NCBI GenBank assembly: GCA_963920665.1
Contig: OY987263.1
Coordinates: forward strand, 29,500,547-29,564,546
DNA length: 64,000 bases
DNA from: Straminergon stramineum
Taxonomy: Eukaryota; Streptophyta; Bryopsida; Hypnales; Calliergonaceae
Direction of reading: 5' to 3'
Shown here piece after piece: positions 10,981 to 23,612 of the stretch. Within the stretch, counting starts at the first letter, position 1. Every line of letters starts with the position of its first letter. Position numbers and translations under genes: made by a program. Below the pieces are notes generated by a model. The model had not been told where the DNA came from and did no database searches. It saw nothing but the letters and a program-made list of their open reading frames with translations.

Positions 10981-13900
10981 ATGGAGGTGACTGTGGTTTC
11001 AGTGGTTGTGGGCATACTAGCCCTGGTGGCGACGCTGTGGTTTCTGCATTCCAAAGTGATGAAGAGGAAGCTGAATTTGCCGCCGAGTCCCAAAGGACGG
11101 ATGCCGATCATTGGGCATTTGCACCTGATGGACGACAACGAGGCGGCTCATCGAACGTTCGCAAGGATCAGTGACCAGAATGGTCCTTTGACGATGATCT
11201 ACATGGGCAGTCGGCCGACTCTGCTGGTGAGCACGGCGGCCATGGCCGAGCAGATGTTGAAGCACCACGACCAGGCGTTTGCGTCACGGCCGTTTCTGAC
11301 GGCCGGCAAGACGCTGGGAATGGACTTCAAGAGCATTGTGTTTGCGCCGTTTGGGAATTACTACAAACATCTCCGAAAAATCTACACTGTGGAGCTTCTG
11401 TCGCCCAAGCGTGTGGCTCTCTCTCAGGTACTGTCGCCTTTCCACATCACAACAAGATCAACAATCTGCTTCAGTAAGAATGACTCTCTTTCTGTAACAA
11501 TCGGTGGGTTTATTTTGTAAGGTTCTACTCAAACTTCGGTTAGAATAGAGAACCCGGATCCCCGCCCCTCCCCCCCCGCTGCAGTACGCTTAGGCACCTT
11601 AACTGTCTCCTGTTCAAGATGTCTCTAATAGATATCTTCCAGTGGAAGTTCCCGATTCTTTATGTATCCCCAAACTTCCTCACATTTAGCCCTCAATTAG
11701 CAATGCAAAGCCTGCTCCCCTTCGATCTAGAGCCAGCATTCATTTCTCAATATGTGTTGGGATCTCACAACAGAGATGCATCCTTCCATATGTAGAGAGA
11801 GACTTTTCTGTTCATGAGCTAACTATGATTCTATCCAATTTTCAAGGATCCAATCATACCGGAGACTCCAAAAGTTTTAACCCTTATTTAACCATTCAAA
11901 GTGGGAGGTTGTAGACCGCTTTGGAAGGCATCGGATTCCCAATCAAAAAACGTGAGTCTCTTTTGACGTTTGGTAACTAAGTCGTGCTTGCATTTTGCAC
12001 GTCGTGCTTTAGGCTTTACTCTTCGAAATTTGATCGGACTGTTCAGGCATGAGTATCGGACTTTGAGTGCTTGCTCGGTGCGTTAAGATGCACTTTAGAG
12101 GTGCTCGGAGGGGTTACTAGTTTCGCAAGATCAGTTGAGCTTGAAAATCTAGGATGTAGATCTCACTGGTATTTCAGATAAGTGCATTGGTTCGAAGAAC
12201 AGGGACTTTTTGGACTACCGGTAGCTAGTATTGCGCTTCAGTCTTCATTGTCAATATCGTGTGAATCTGAGCTATAATCTCTGAAAAACGTTGAAATTGA
12301 ATTCAGTCTAGGAAGTGAGCGTCTTCCAGTGCCGTTCTTCGTCACTATAGATGGTTGTCTGAAACCGCTTCAGTTCCAGACAGGCATCTCAAATTGCTCT
12401 GAAAGCTCTCGAAATTGAGGAAAAGTATAACAGTATACAGAGTCGGTAAGCACAACTCCAGAATTTTCACCATGGCAAGTAAATTGTAGAAATCTTCCCC
12501 CGTTTCTGTTTATTGCTTTATTTCTCAACCTCCCCCAGCTATCTCGGAGTCCAAACTTGAATTCAAATTTTCCAACGATGACCACCTGTTTGTGAATAAT
12601 GAGTTCCTGCGCTTTTCCCAAAATGAGAAATCTGCACACCGGGTCCTCATACTGGTATGAACAGCTTCTTGGAAGCGCTTGTGCTGAATGAGTCAATTTT
12701 GTACAACAATGTCACGAATAGACTGTTTTGTCATAATTTTTTAATTTCTTTGGGGGGTAAACTGTGGTGCAGGTGTTGAGACAGATTGAGGTCAAGCATG
12801 TGATGGGAATGGTGCTGGCAGCACACGAAGCGGGAGGGCCTGTGAACATGACGTCCATGCTGCAAGAAATGGGGATCGATAATTTGGTGCGCATGATTTT
12901 TGCTAAGCCCCATATGGGTGACACCGAGTGCCTCACCCGGGAGGAGATGAGCATCTTGAAGGGCGTGGTGAAGGAGGCTGTCAATTTGGCTGGCGTCATC
13001 TACCCCGGCGACTTCATTCCAATGCTTGACATCTACGATTTCACGGTAAGATCCTTTAGTCCGTTTCCTGATTACTCAAACATGGAAAATCTTATATAAA
13101 TACTTGAATCTTGAATCCGCTCGCAGTCAATTTTCATTATTTAGTAGTTTTCATACTCAATAGTGGTATGCATTTCTCGGTTCCTTTCTATTCTAAGGCA
13201 CATGACAATAGAATTAGTGTTGATGCCTATTGATGTATTTGATCTGAACGGTTTAGTAATTTCGTGTTTCCATGATCGAAATTTTGTCATTCTCCAACCG
13301 ATAATGTGAGAAGCTGACTGAACAAGGTGTGTTTCCATGGTTCCAGGGCCACAAGGCGAAGCTAAGGAAGTTAGCAGCCAAGATGCTCAAAATCGCCATG
13401 GCTTTAATCGAGAAACACAAATCCAACGAAGGACCCAACGTGGACGCCGACAAACTGAATTTGGTGGACATTCTCCTATCTCAACAAGGAGAGAACAAGC
13501 TCCCCGATCACGCCATGGCTGCCATTCTCTTCGTAAGTCCTTTCCCCAGAGTCTTAACAATTCGATAGAACAATGAATCAACTGCATCCTTCACCAGATC
13601 AAATATCATACTCTTGATTTCACCCCCAAAGCTATCGGTTCCCTGTATGCACAGTCCCCAGTGACGATTTTCCATTTTCGTTATTTCCCGACAAAAGTGA
13701 CAGTTTTTTGCTGGTCGACTCAATCATGAGATAATTTGTAAGTACATGCACTAACGCACCTGGTCTACTCCTACCGAACTCATGAACCCAATGTGCAAAC
13801 TATCTCGAAAGTGTCAAAAGTGCCTTTCCATCCGGATGCCTTTAGAAACAGTCACGTGCACAGAATCATCGTGCAACCAAATGTGGCGGCTCCATGAACC

Positions 13901-14871
13901 ATACCATACACTGGGTGCTCTATTCACCACACCACACAGCTGACCTTTGATTTGGGTGAAGTGTGTCAACACTTAATCTAGTCGTATTCATTTTTTGGTA
14001 ATTGATTTTGAATTTTAACACAGAATAAATTTGCAGAATTTGAGATGACACAAGTTTCTAGATTGTTGAAGGCAAAGGCCCAAATTTCCCCTGCATAGTG
14101 AATCGAACATCTCCCTTGCTGTACGGTAAATGGAAACTTTTCAATATCACACATATTAGGGAAGTAAAAAATTAGTCTACTCGCTTGTTAACACGTTTGT
14201 GGTATCCCAATTTGCAGGATTTCATCATAGCAGGCAGCGACACCACCTCGGTCTCCATCGAATGGGCAATCGCAGAGCTTCTCCACTACCCGGAGTACAT
14301 GAAGCGCGCCCAAGAAGAGCTCGACACCGTCGTCGGCAAATCCCGTCTAGTCGACGAGTCCGACATCAAGAACTTGCCATTCTTACAAGCCTGCGTGAAA
14401 GAGCTTTTCCGTCTTCACCCTGCTGCCCCCCTCGGCATCCCCCACTTCAACTTGGAGGACGCATCAATCGCAGGCTACGACATCCCAGCTCGCACCACCG
14501 TGATGCTCAACTTGTGGGCAATCGGACGTGACCCTGCTCACTGGAGCAACCCCTTGGAATTTAACCCAGACAGGTTTCTGAAGAGTGATGTCACCATGCT
14601 TGGGAGGGACTTTCATTTGATTCCGTTCTCCGTGGGGAGGAGGCAGTGCCCTGGGGCTGGGTTAGGGCTGGCCGTGGTGCACCTGACGGTGGCGAGCTTG
14701 TTGCATGGGTTTGAGTGGAGCACTCACAATCAGAGGGCGGAGGAGATTGATATGAGGGAAAAGCCGGGGCTGGTGACACCAAGGATGACGGACTTGGTGG
14801 TCAAAGCGGCACCACGACTGCCGCTGGAGCTTTATCAGGGTGGCTACGTGGCCCTCAATGGCAAACATTAG
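10981..14871 (+). CDS. Cytochrome P450, CYP71-clan (A-type), four exons, 519 aa
   Basis: A haem-thiolate monooxygenase anchored in the ER membrane; the substrate cannot be told from sequence. Exons are 10981-11427, 12773-13045, 13347-13532 and 14218-14871, all joined in phase 0 at GT-AG introns of 1345, 301 and 685 bp. In order the protein shows an N-terminal membrane helix (about 4-22), a proline-rich hinge (LPPSPKG), the C-helix, the oxygen-binding motif AGSDTT (307-312), ExxR (E364, R367), PDRF (419-422) and the haem loop FSVGRRQCPG (439-448) with Cys446 as haem ligand. Length is normal for the family. The C-helix WxxxR reads YxxxR (YKHLR). The start ATG at 10981 directly precedes the membrane anchor; an in-frame extension upstream has no ATG. 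Three introns is more than the single intron usual in seed-plant A-type P450s. It looks intact and functional. Confidence 0.93.
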
Positions 14872-16450
14872 GGTTACATTAGGGTTCCGAATATTCGTTC
14901 AACATCGGTTCTATTGTAGGATTTAGTTTATATCACTCTCATGGAATAACTGTGAGGTAAGCGATACTTTGGGGGAGCACCAATTCGTGGACTCTGAGAG
15001 AGTTTATTGGAAGGGTTCTTATTTTTTAAGGTGATGACCTGAGTTGAATGTGTGCGGAGGATATGACGAAGTCGTTACTTGTAGGATCTGATGATAGCCC
15101 ATCAGTTTCACGTCATCACTGTCGAGGTCGAGTGAACAGTAGCAATAAGCCGCTGTAAGTGCGGCGTTGTATAGTGATTTATTTCTTAAGTGAATGATCC
15201 GTTTCACAAGTACTCGACACTGTGTGGGTTATCAATGGCGTGTGATGGAGAATTGTCACCTAGATAAGGTATAATTGCAAAGCTTTATTTTAAAAGCTAT
15301 TGATATGCACACATGACATTGGACATAATCGTTTTCATAAGCCTCACTGGCACCTCTCACTCAGTCTCCCACCTCGGCTGAACCGTCCGCGTGAACCGCA
15401 CTAGTTATATTCTTCTGTTTTTCTTTTAATGCACACCATTTCTTGGGAAAAAAACCCAACATTGGACGTAATCGCTTGTGGCGCCCCACTTAATAGTCTT
15501 AAATGGCATATTAAGGGATCTCATGTCACCATATTTTACAATAAGTTAGTAGAGCTCAATTTGATGAAGGGAGAGATTCTCAAACCAATCAGTCACGTAT
15601 TCTCCGAAGTCCGAATCTGTGCCTGGCTAACGAGAATGAAATCAACTTCCATCAGCACGTTGAATGATAAAAAAAATTCCCTCGATGCAGGAAAAAAAAT
15701 TCTTGGTTGGTCTGCTGATAAAACGGAGCGGAAACATACACTGTACCTGTGTCAAGGTTGATGCAGCTTCGGGACAATTAATTGATAGTGTACAATTTCC
15801 CTTGTATTCGCTTGCTTTTCATGCCCCGAGCTATAATTAATATAAATTCTGAATTACACATGTGATTAGTACGGTGATAATTATAGAAGCGTCATTACTT
15901 TCTCCAAATTCCCAGGCTCCAAATTCCTAATCTTCTTTGCAGACAGGCCATGCCACCACGTAGTGGCAGATGAAAACGGCCGACATGGAAAACGTCCGCG
16001 GAAGCTTCTAAGAGCACTGTTAAGTTGACCAACATCAATTTCAGCTGAACTTACTGAAGCACACCTCCAATAGACATTCAAAGGGAATGTACTACCTCTG
16101 CCAATTTTGCTGGAACTGCCATGCATACGCAGTTCCGCACGTTTGTGAACAACCCTGAGTGTACTTGGAAACTCTGGCCTTCGCATCCGGTGGTGGCGAC
16201 TGTCTGCTTGCATTCGGTACTTGTGGTACCAACTGCCGGATTAACGTAACTCGGTCTGTTCAAACAGGTCGTGCCAAGTGCGAGGGAGCTGGTGGAGGGA
16301 GCTGGTGGGAACTATATATCAGAACTCGGTGCAGCTATCAGGAACTTCCTTGTTGTCTCTTTGGTACTCTTGCTACGGTAAGCGCACCGATAATGGACAC
16401 TAATAGCCACGAGTTGAGCATACTTACTACGGTGGGCACCCCAAAAATGT
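14872..16450. other. P450 3' flank and intergenic DNA
   Basis: The first few hundred bases should hold the 3' untranslated region of the P450; I could not fix a poly(A) site. Open frames at 15429-15761 (+) and 15881-16213 (-) have no recognisable domain. Confidence 0.4.
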
Positions 16451-16705
16451 GCCACTGACCCTAAACCGCCATCTTCACTCTAAGTACATCTTCAGAATCA
16501 ATTATGTACTTATGTGGGAGAAAAGTTTTTAGAATCAAACTTTGTTTCTTCATAATTTTAGCACTCAAAATCCAAATGCCAAATTCTTTGGTGATGTGGA
16601 ACCTCCTTTCACTTTCTAACATGAAAATATAAAAATTTGAATAGTCTAATAATAGTAATTAGGCACAGTAGCAATTAGTGATAGATTTGGGGGTACCCAC
16701 CTTAT
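16451..16705 (+). repeat. Dispersed repeat, copy 1
   Basis: About 255 bases align by eye with 34890-35155, sharing blocks such as AGTACATCTTC(A/G)(A/G)AATCAA, TCCTTTCACTT and TAATAGTAATTAGG. No coding capacity. Its family is unknown. Confidence 0.55.
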
Positions 16706-16765
16706 TACTAAACATTAATTGTAACTTATGGTAGGAAGTTCCCTTCAAAGCACTCAAGCTCAAGT

Positions 16766-16862
16766 AATCACCCACCTCCTCTAATGTACACTATTTGTAC
16801 ATGTTGCTTTTTTGTTGCACCAATAGTATACAAATAGCGTACATATTTGGAGGTGGGTGATT
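16766..16862. repeat. Near-perfect 97-bp fold-back (MITE or hairpin)
   Basis: The arms begin AATCACCCACCTCC and end GGAGGTGGGTGATT, perfect inverted repeats of 14 bases, and similarity continues inward (ATGTACACTATTTGTA against ATGTACGCTATTTGTA) to about 35 bases per arm. The loop is T-rich. It could be a miniature transposon or a hairpin transcript. No target-site duplication was clear. Confidence 0.6.
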
Positions 16863-17277
16863 TTAGAGCCCTATACCATTTCAACTTCAAAAATTCATAA
16901 CTAGTTCCACTTAGCTCTAAAAAAATATGAAACAACTTGGATTAGATGCGAAGTCCATTTGTCTTTCAAGGGAAATTTACTAAAAAATATTTCAAAAAGT
17001 TTCACCTCCCCAAATTTAGTTTCAACTCTTAAATGGGTGCTTTATAGACCTCATATCTTTTGGCAAGTGAAAGAGGATTCTAACCCATGTTAGCACACAT
17101 TATTAGGATATTGTATGAGGAAGTTATGAAATTTCAAAATAATGTCTCATCGTGTACCTCAAATCAACATTGGAGTCTCCTAGGCTCTCATATTTTGATT
17201 GTGTACATTTTTTATCATCCCTATCTAAGTTCGAGTGTCATTTTTTGGTTCAAACGTATGTATTGCATTTTAGACAT

Positions 17278-17481
17278 CACTACAAGGGAAAGGGGTGTTT
17301 TAAATATAGTCCTAGACATATAGTCCTATAAGTAATGACCTTAAATGGGTGTTTTCAGTAAAAATTTATTAAACACACATATATTTCTAGTAAATTTTTA
17401 CTAAAAACACCCCTTTAAGGTTGTTACTTATAGGACTATATGTCTAGGACTATACTTAAAACATGCCTTTCTCTTGTAGTG
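17278..17481. mobile_element. CACTA-type MITE with intact TIRs and CAT duplication
   Basis: Begins CACTACAAGGGAAAGG and ends CCTTTCTCTTGTAGTG. Flanked by CAT on both sides (17275-17277 and 17482-17484), the 3-bp duplication typical of CACTA elements. Arms of about 95 bases match with few differences, including the block ATAGTCCTAGACATATAGTC. It is 204 bp, non-coding and a different sequence family from the MITE at 2100-2305. A half copy lies at 37980-38085. Confidence 0.88.
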
Positions 17482-17484
17482 CAT

Positions 17485-20400
17485 TGATGAGTATCGATGC
17501 ACGTACCTTAGGAGTCACTAAAATGCAATTCAAAAAGTTGTTCTTTGACAATTGTTCAATTATTGTTGGTTGGGCAATTTAGGAAGGTATCTTTGACTAT
17601 TGACCGATTGTTCTCCCTAAGGTAAGGTAGCTTCTAAAGAGTAGTAAGTTTCTCATTTCCAAAAAACTATTTCTAAGGGAAAACTACTCCTAAAATATAA
17701 TTTCCTACTACTCTCATACAATTGAAAACATTGGGGAATTCAACAAAGGCAATTATGACTCAAGAAAGCTTAGAAATTCATTTCTAATTTGAACATAATA
17801 TAGAAATTTACTTTAGGCATACTCATACAAGCCCCAAATTTTAATCAAATCAAGTATTGGAAGTGCACATTATGATTTGAAGTGGTTGGAAGGTGAATTC
17901 CTAGCCATGCCCCTTGTTTTCACCTTCCAACTAATTTCTTTCTTAATGTACACCTTCAATGGTTGATTCAATTAAAATTTTGAGCTTGCACAAGTTCAAT
18001 TAGATTCAAGAAGGTTCAATTTACTTCTTTGTCAAGTACATTCATTTCCATAAGGCAAAATTTTATGATAGATGAATACAATAAATCCGATTACTACTTA
18101 CTAGTTACTACTAATTGACTTTTATTCATGTAGGCAATCATTCATGGTTACAAGGTGCTATAGAATCTACCTCTAAAAAGAAACAGAGAAGATAGTCTTT
18201 GCATTGCCTAGCCATCCATATGCATCATGTGTAGTTGAAGTACATCTAATAAATTCTTCATTCATGATCATTCCAGAGTTACTAATATTATTATTAATTA
18301 TGATTACCATTAATACTACTATTAATTAGTAATAATAATGATAATAATAATAATCATAATAAGTGTTATTACTATTACTAGATATTCTAAGTTTTTTACA
18401 TCAAAAATTCATAGAACATTACCTAAATGCCAAAAAATTACAAAACAATTTGGATTGAATTTCTCTTAATTTTTAATCATCAGTTTAAAAATATATATTT
18501 TACCATGTCTCGCTTGAGAACTTGTGGATAGTTCACATCTTTTTGTAAAAGCAACACAAGAGATTTGTTTTCAAAGTTAGTGTCCAGAATTTAACAATTT
18601 TAAAATCAAATGGTGGATCTAGCTTGCTTGCTACAACATTCTCACCAGTGTAGTTGTCATGATTCATTGTCATGTAAGATTCTTTTGGCAATTTAAAATT
18701 CCCACTAAACATGTACTTGTTAATAGTATATTCAAAATGTTAAACATCTTCAAAAGTCATGAAATTTTGTACACATGTACCCAACCTACTTGAAGAAGAA
18801 TGCCAACTATAATTGCTATATTTGTTTGAGAAATAATTACAGCTTTGTCCCTCCAAATCATGGCTAGCCTAATTTGGGGGGGGGGGAGAGGAAACAATTT
18901 CAGCCTACTTTTAGATGTTATGATCTTAAAAATGGCAAGGAGTTTAACCCTATAAATCAGTGAGGTAGTAGAATTACAAGGTAAGTACAAGATCCTACAA
19001 TAAAAACGGTTGGAATAGATGTTTCAAATTTCTCCAACTGCAGTTCCCTTTTTGGTGATAGTTTGAATACCATATATGTCAAATGTAAATCGAGTGCACT
19101 TCGTATTAGTTACTGAAAGGGCTGTCTTCTTATGCACCTTTGAGCACAATTCTTTACCCAATTACTGTAAAAGTATGTGAGTTCTAAGAAACGTCTATCT
19201 GTTCGTGCTGGTAGATCCGAGTCAAGAGCTAATATTTACCATTCATATTTGATCTCAATAACACAATGTTTCACACTTCAACAACGCAACTCCAAGGACT
19301 TCGGAGTATGTGAGGAATCCCTACTTGTGTACTACCTGACCGGTAACTTGGTGACGTTTTTTTCTTGTTGGGATCTCCTAATCTTGAAGTTCCTTTATGA
19401 ATTTGCACCAGTCCTCCCTCTAATTAAACCCTCTCAATGAGCACTGACACCTTCTTTTCTGATTGGCTCCGTGATCACCTACCCACAGAAATTGGAATGT
19501 TCACAAATTCAGTTTCAAAAAAATTTGGTTTCATTTGTGTCAGAAACAAGAACAAAAAACAAAGACACGAACTTATTTGGTAAGATAAGAGCGAGAGACT
19601 CAATAGAGTTTCTCTCGAAGTCATTCAAAGTTAAGGTGCTGAACTTCCATCGTTGAAAAGATAGGGGTGAATCTAATGAATATTGCTGTGAAATTGTGTT
19701 GTACAGGTGTAGGGAAACTTCTTGAGTGGTTGAGGATACCTCTAATAACGGTATGAGTGGAATTTGTAAGTCACTGGAAGAAAGGGCTCCCTAGTTAGTA
19801 AAATTCAACATTTGTATCCAATCGACTGTCCGTGAAAAGTTTCAGGTTAGTAGTTAGTACCATCGACTGAATCCAATGGTAAATGTTCTTCTGAGAGACA
19901 TTGTTCCTCCTGACACAATTCCTGATCATACTGTGTTGTCGTGGTCGGGGGGGGGGGTGAACCTAAAAACTAAGAATTACATGAGGAATGATCTAGGAGT
20001 AAGTTGGAATTAATATTAACATTTTAAAGTTGAAATGGATAAGATTTGGCACAGTTGTACTATACGTAAATCAATCCCTGTCTATTACTTAAACGAAAAA
20101 GAACCTGTTCACGGCAATTTTGTTGAACTCGCTCGACTCTGGGCACAAACAAAATTGCCACATTCCTCTACACGTAGCTTGGACTAGTATAGGCTTTTTT
20201 TAATCCTTGAAACACGTGGACGATTTCCATTAATAAAGGAAAAGGTACAGCAAACCCGGGGAGCAAGTTCCGACTAGTATAGGTTTTACTTGTAGCCTGA
20301 ACAGTGCCAAAGTAGGAAAATTCCGCCAAATTCACGAAATTGAAAATTGTTTTGCTAAAATATCTTCTGTACCCGATTTTATCATTCAAATGTTACCAAA

Positions 20401-21537
20401 ATAAGGGAAACTCTCTTATAAGCCGTAGAATGTAGGACACTGGAACAATCTGCAGTTGTGTAGGGGCAAGGGCCACATCGGAGGGGCAAAATTAGCAGGA
20501 GACACCTCATTTTAGGAAGTCCTTTTGCTCCATGGGCGGCCGGGCCACAGTACTACGTACTGAATCTTCTTGTACATAACTTCAAACGGACGAGTTCAAG
20601 TCAAACCATATCAGACCGGCGACGGCAGAAGATACTACAGTATTAAATGATCCATAACAAGAAAAGATAATAATCTGTACCAGTACCAACTGTGTGAGAC
20701 GTTCCTTCCTCAAATTCCCTATTTACAAAACACACGGACAGCTATTCTTCAACGGTGTCTAGACATTGAAGTTGAGGTTGACATTCTCCCTTGGTTTAAT
20801 ATGAGCTTAGAAGTGTAAATAAAAAAAACTTGAAGAGTGGAGTACAAATGGACCAGTAATGCTCCGACGTACAACACTCAACAAAGTCGTCCTCACGAAT
20901 GCATTAATGCAGACTAAGCATACAGGGCCAGAACTGATCAAGAATTGATAGTATCAATGAATTATTTATTGAAATGTACTAAGGAACTAAGTGATGTTGA
21001 AATATTACACCCACGCCATGGGGCTATATACTGGAGTGAAAAAATGGCTACGTACATCAAGGTGTCAAACGAGATGTAACACTAATTAAACACGATCTTC
21101 GGTGAAAGTCCGAAAGGCAAATGGTCCGTTCGTAAATCCCTGTTCTATTCCACGGATATACAAATATCTGCACACAATTATCATAAATCGATCAGTACTA
21201 GATATGAAACTGTGCACGAATTCGCATCGGGATGATTGAAAATTAATCTACACTTACTGGCATGGTAAGGATTCAAGCAAAGTCCATACCTTCGGAAAGA
21301 AACAGAACAGTGTCGATGCGGAGCAGACTCCCATCATAGAGTGGGTGACCATCAAAAATTACATCCAAGGAGTCGACCGAGCAGGCACAGACTGGTGGTG
21401 TCAAAATTTGTTGTTGTCAAGGGACATGACATGAAATTCGATCTCCAATGCTTGGAAATGCATGCTTGAAAATGTTTGGAGGTTCGGAAATGTTCCTCAA
21501 TATGTACAACATTCAACTGTCATAAGATTTCACCGTC
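17485..21537. other. Intergenic DNA, no gene recognised
   Basis: An AT-rich first half gives way near 18.9 kb to more mixed sequence. Frames of 60-87 codons (for example 19177-19440, 20168-20389 on minus) have no recognisable domain. G runs lie near 18877 and 19949. The last few hundred bases should contain the 3' untranslated region of the minus-strand LOG gene. Confidence 0.5.
18283..18380. repeat. Imperfect ATT/TAA simple repeat
   Basis: A run of TTATTA, TACTAT and TAATAATAATGATAATAATAAT units, partly self-complementary. This is simple-sequence DNA with no further role visible. Confidence 0.7.
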
Positions 21538-23144
21538 TCACTGGCCAACCCCAGCGATAGGGGAGGTGGTATACCCCAAGCCACACGGCCGTTCCACTTC
21601 CCAGCACAGTTTGGGCAGGCTGGAGGCATGTGTTGGAGAGTAAGCCTCCAGCTTGTCAAGCAATTCGCTGACTGTGGGAGCCGAGACCACAATGCTGCGT
21701 GCGGAATTGTCGAAAAACTCCTCCTCCAGTTGCTTGTCGAAGAATGTCAGCAAAGTGTCATAGAACCCGTCCACGTTCAGAAGCCCGACCTGAATGTTAA
21801 AATCATTCAAGAGGCCCATAAGTGATGGTGACAGTGATCACAAGAATACATATCAAATGATGAATCAAATTCTGCACCAAAGCTGCGGAACAGTGATCAC
21901 TCAATTCTACTTGAACATGTACACTGCAACGTACCGGCTTCTTGTGAATGCCCAGCTGATTCCACGTTATCACTTCAACCAGCTCTTCCAGGGTTCCATA
22001 ACCTCCTGCACGTCAAATCCAAGTATATCAGTTTAGACAACTCCGACTCAATCACTATTTATTCATCAATTAATTCCCGTTCTCTGGTCAATAAACTCAG
22101 TCCACACCCTGAAACCATGGCTCTTACTCGAAAGAAAGAGAGCAGACCTGGAAGGGCAATGAAGGCATCCGCTCGACGAAACATTTCAGATTTCCTTTGA
22201 TGCATATCAGGGACGGCAATGAGTTCCCCCACAGTGTTGCCAGTGAGCTGCAATCCGAGAGGGTTATGGTCAGAATATTAATCTAGTCCATCCTCAGTGA
22301 AATCAAAAAAGTGAAAGCGCTTTGGCCTGTTCCGGTTATTAAATCAGCTATTCTAACAGAAAACAGTCGAGTAAAACACATGCCCTGTTCAGTTGGCATA
22401 CCTCTGCACCGATAAGAGCCTTTGGAATTACACTGCGCAAAAACCAACAGAGAAAAATTCCATCTGTCATCAGTTTATATTCAACGATCGATCGAAGTAT
22501 TTAAGAATCTACAAATATCAGTTTAGTACAAAATAAAAAATTCACTGGCACTGAACCGATTGTTCTGTTCCTCTACATAAACATCAAAAAATGTATGAAG
22601 ATGCAATTTCGGACCTTCGATAAGCAAGAGGAATTCATTACTAACCCGACCACATGACCACCTCCAGCCTTAACAGTCTGGGCTACCTGACCCATGAGTC
22701 CAAGACTTCCTCCCCCATACACCAAATCAATCTTCCGTTTCAACTGCAATACAAACACTACGTTAGTCACTCACTAATCATCGACCATGTACTTTACCTT
22801 CAATGGCCTACTAATACTAGTGAGTACTCCAAACTGACCAAACCATTACAAGGCCAATACAACAACAGTGACTACGTCTCTAGATAGTCCATACATAGCT
22901 AGCTACCATCCTCACAATGGATCAGAGTACTATATTTATAATACACGTGTGGTTCCATACTAACCAATTCACTGCCGAGGTTAAGTGCCTCATTGCTGAA
23001 CACTCCCTTCTTGCCACTGCTGCTTCCGCAGAAGACGCAAATTTTCTTGAACCGCCTAGACGAATCAAATACCATCTTCTCCTTCGGGAGCACCACAGTG
23101 ACTACAGACGATGCAGTCTCCTTCTCGACCTGCTTGGCACCCAT
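21538..23144 (-). CDS. LOG: LOG-type cytokinin riboside 5'-monophosphate phosphoribohydrolase 1
   Basis: Cytosolic enzyme that releases the active cytokinin base from its riboside monophosphate in one step. Minus-strand exons are 23144-22965, 22743-22646, 22432-22402, 22247-22148, 22005-21935 and 21789-21538, with GT-AG introns of 142-221 bp, giving 243 residues and a TGA stop. Visible family features are [12 protein letters not shown] in the Rossmann-fold start, [19 protein letters not shown] (117-122, conserved Arg) and the signature PGGYGTLEE (136-144, conserved Glu). The frame is open further to an ATG at 23228, but I prefer the ATG at 23144: it has A at -3 and G at +4, and gives the same length as the paralogue at 48.5 kb. 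The C-terminal exon is undivided here, while the paralogue splits it. Looks intact. Confidence 0.93.
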
Positions 23145-23600
23145 GATACGGTACGCTACAGGGGATCCACTAAATTCTACTGAGGAGCCACAAGCCGGGC
23201 TACAAGTCGCTCCAAAGCCCACCGTCAAACTTGAAACTCCAACACAAACTCAATCCGGCTTCCTACTGAGCCAAACTCCGGACAGTCCTCTGTGTGATCG
23301 AAACCAGTGCCTGAATCCTTGAAAATGCAACCACCACTTACACGAAAAGAGCACTAAAAGTGCAAGTGCAATACCAGTCCTGGTCTGTGTAAAAACTCAC
23401 AACTAAGTACTGAGGACTGAGATAAGTTATATGATTAGCTCTGCAACTGAACCCCGTCTCAGCGGAAGATCACTCAAAGTGACTAGAATCCTGCAAAATG
23501 CAACTGTTTGCGAACCGCAGAGTGTAGAGTGCTGTGCAGACGACGATATTGTAGACGACGGCGGCACTGGAGCGAGTGCTCAAAGCTTACAGGTGGGAGC

Positions 23601-23612
23601 GATATATATAGC
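23601..23612 (-). promoter_or_regulatory. Candidate TATA box for LOG gene 1
   Basis: GATATATATAGC on the plus strand reads GCTATATATATC on the minus strand. It lies about 460 bp upstream of the preferred LOG start codon. That distance would imply a leader of roughly 430 bases or a leader intron. Position and sequence are plausible but nothing else supports it. Confidence 0.35.

Noticed and set aside
10981..23144. A cytokinin biosynthetic cluster of P450 plus LOG
   Set aside because: The cytokinin hydroxylase CYP735A is not an A-type P450, whereas this one has A-type motifs. The genes are 7 kb apart on opposite strands with no shared control visible.
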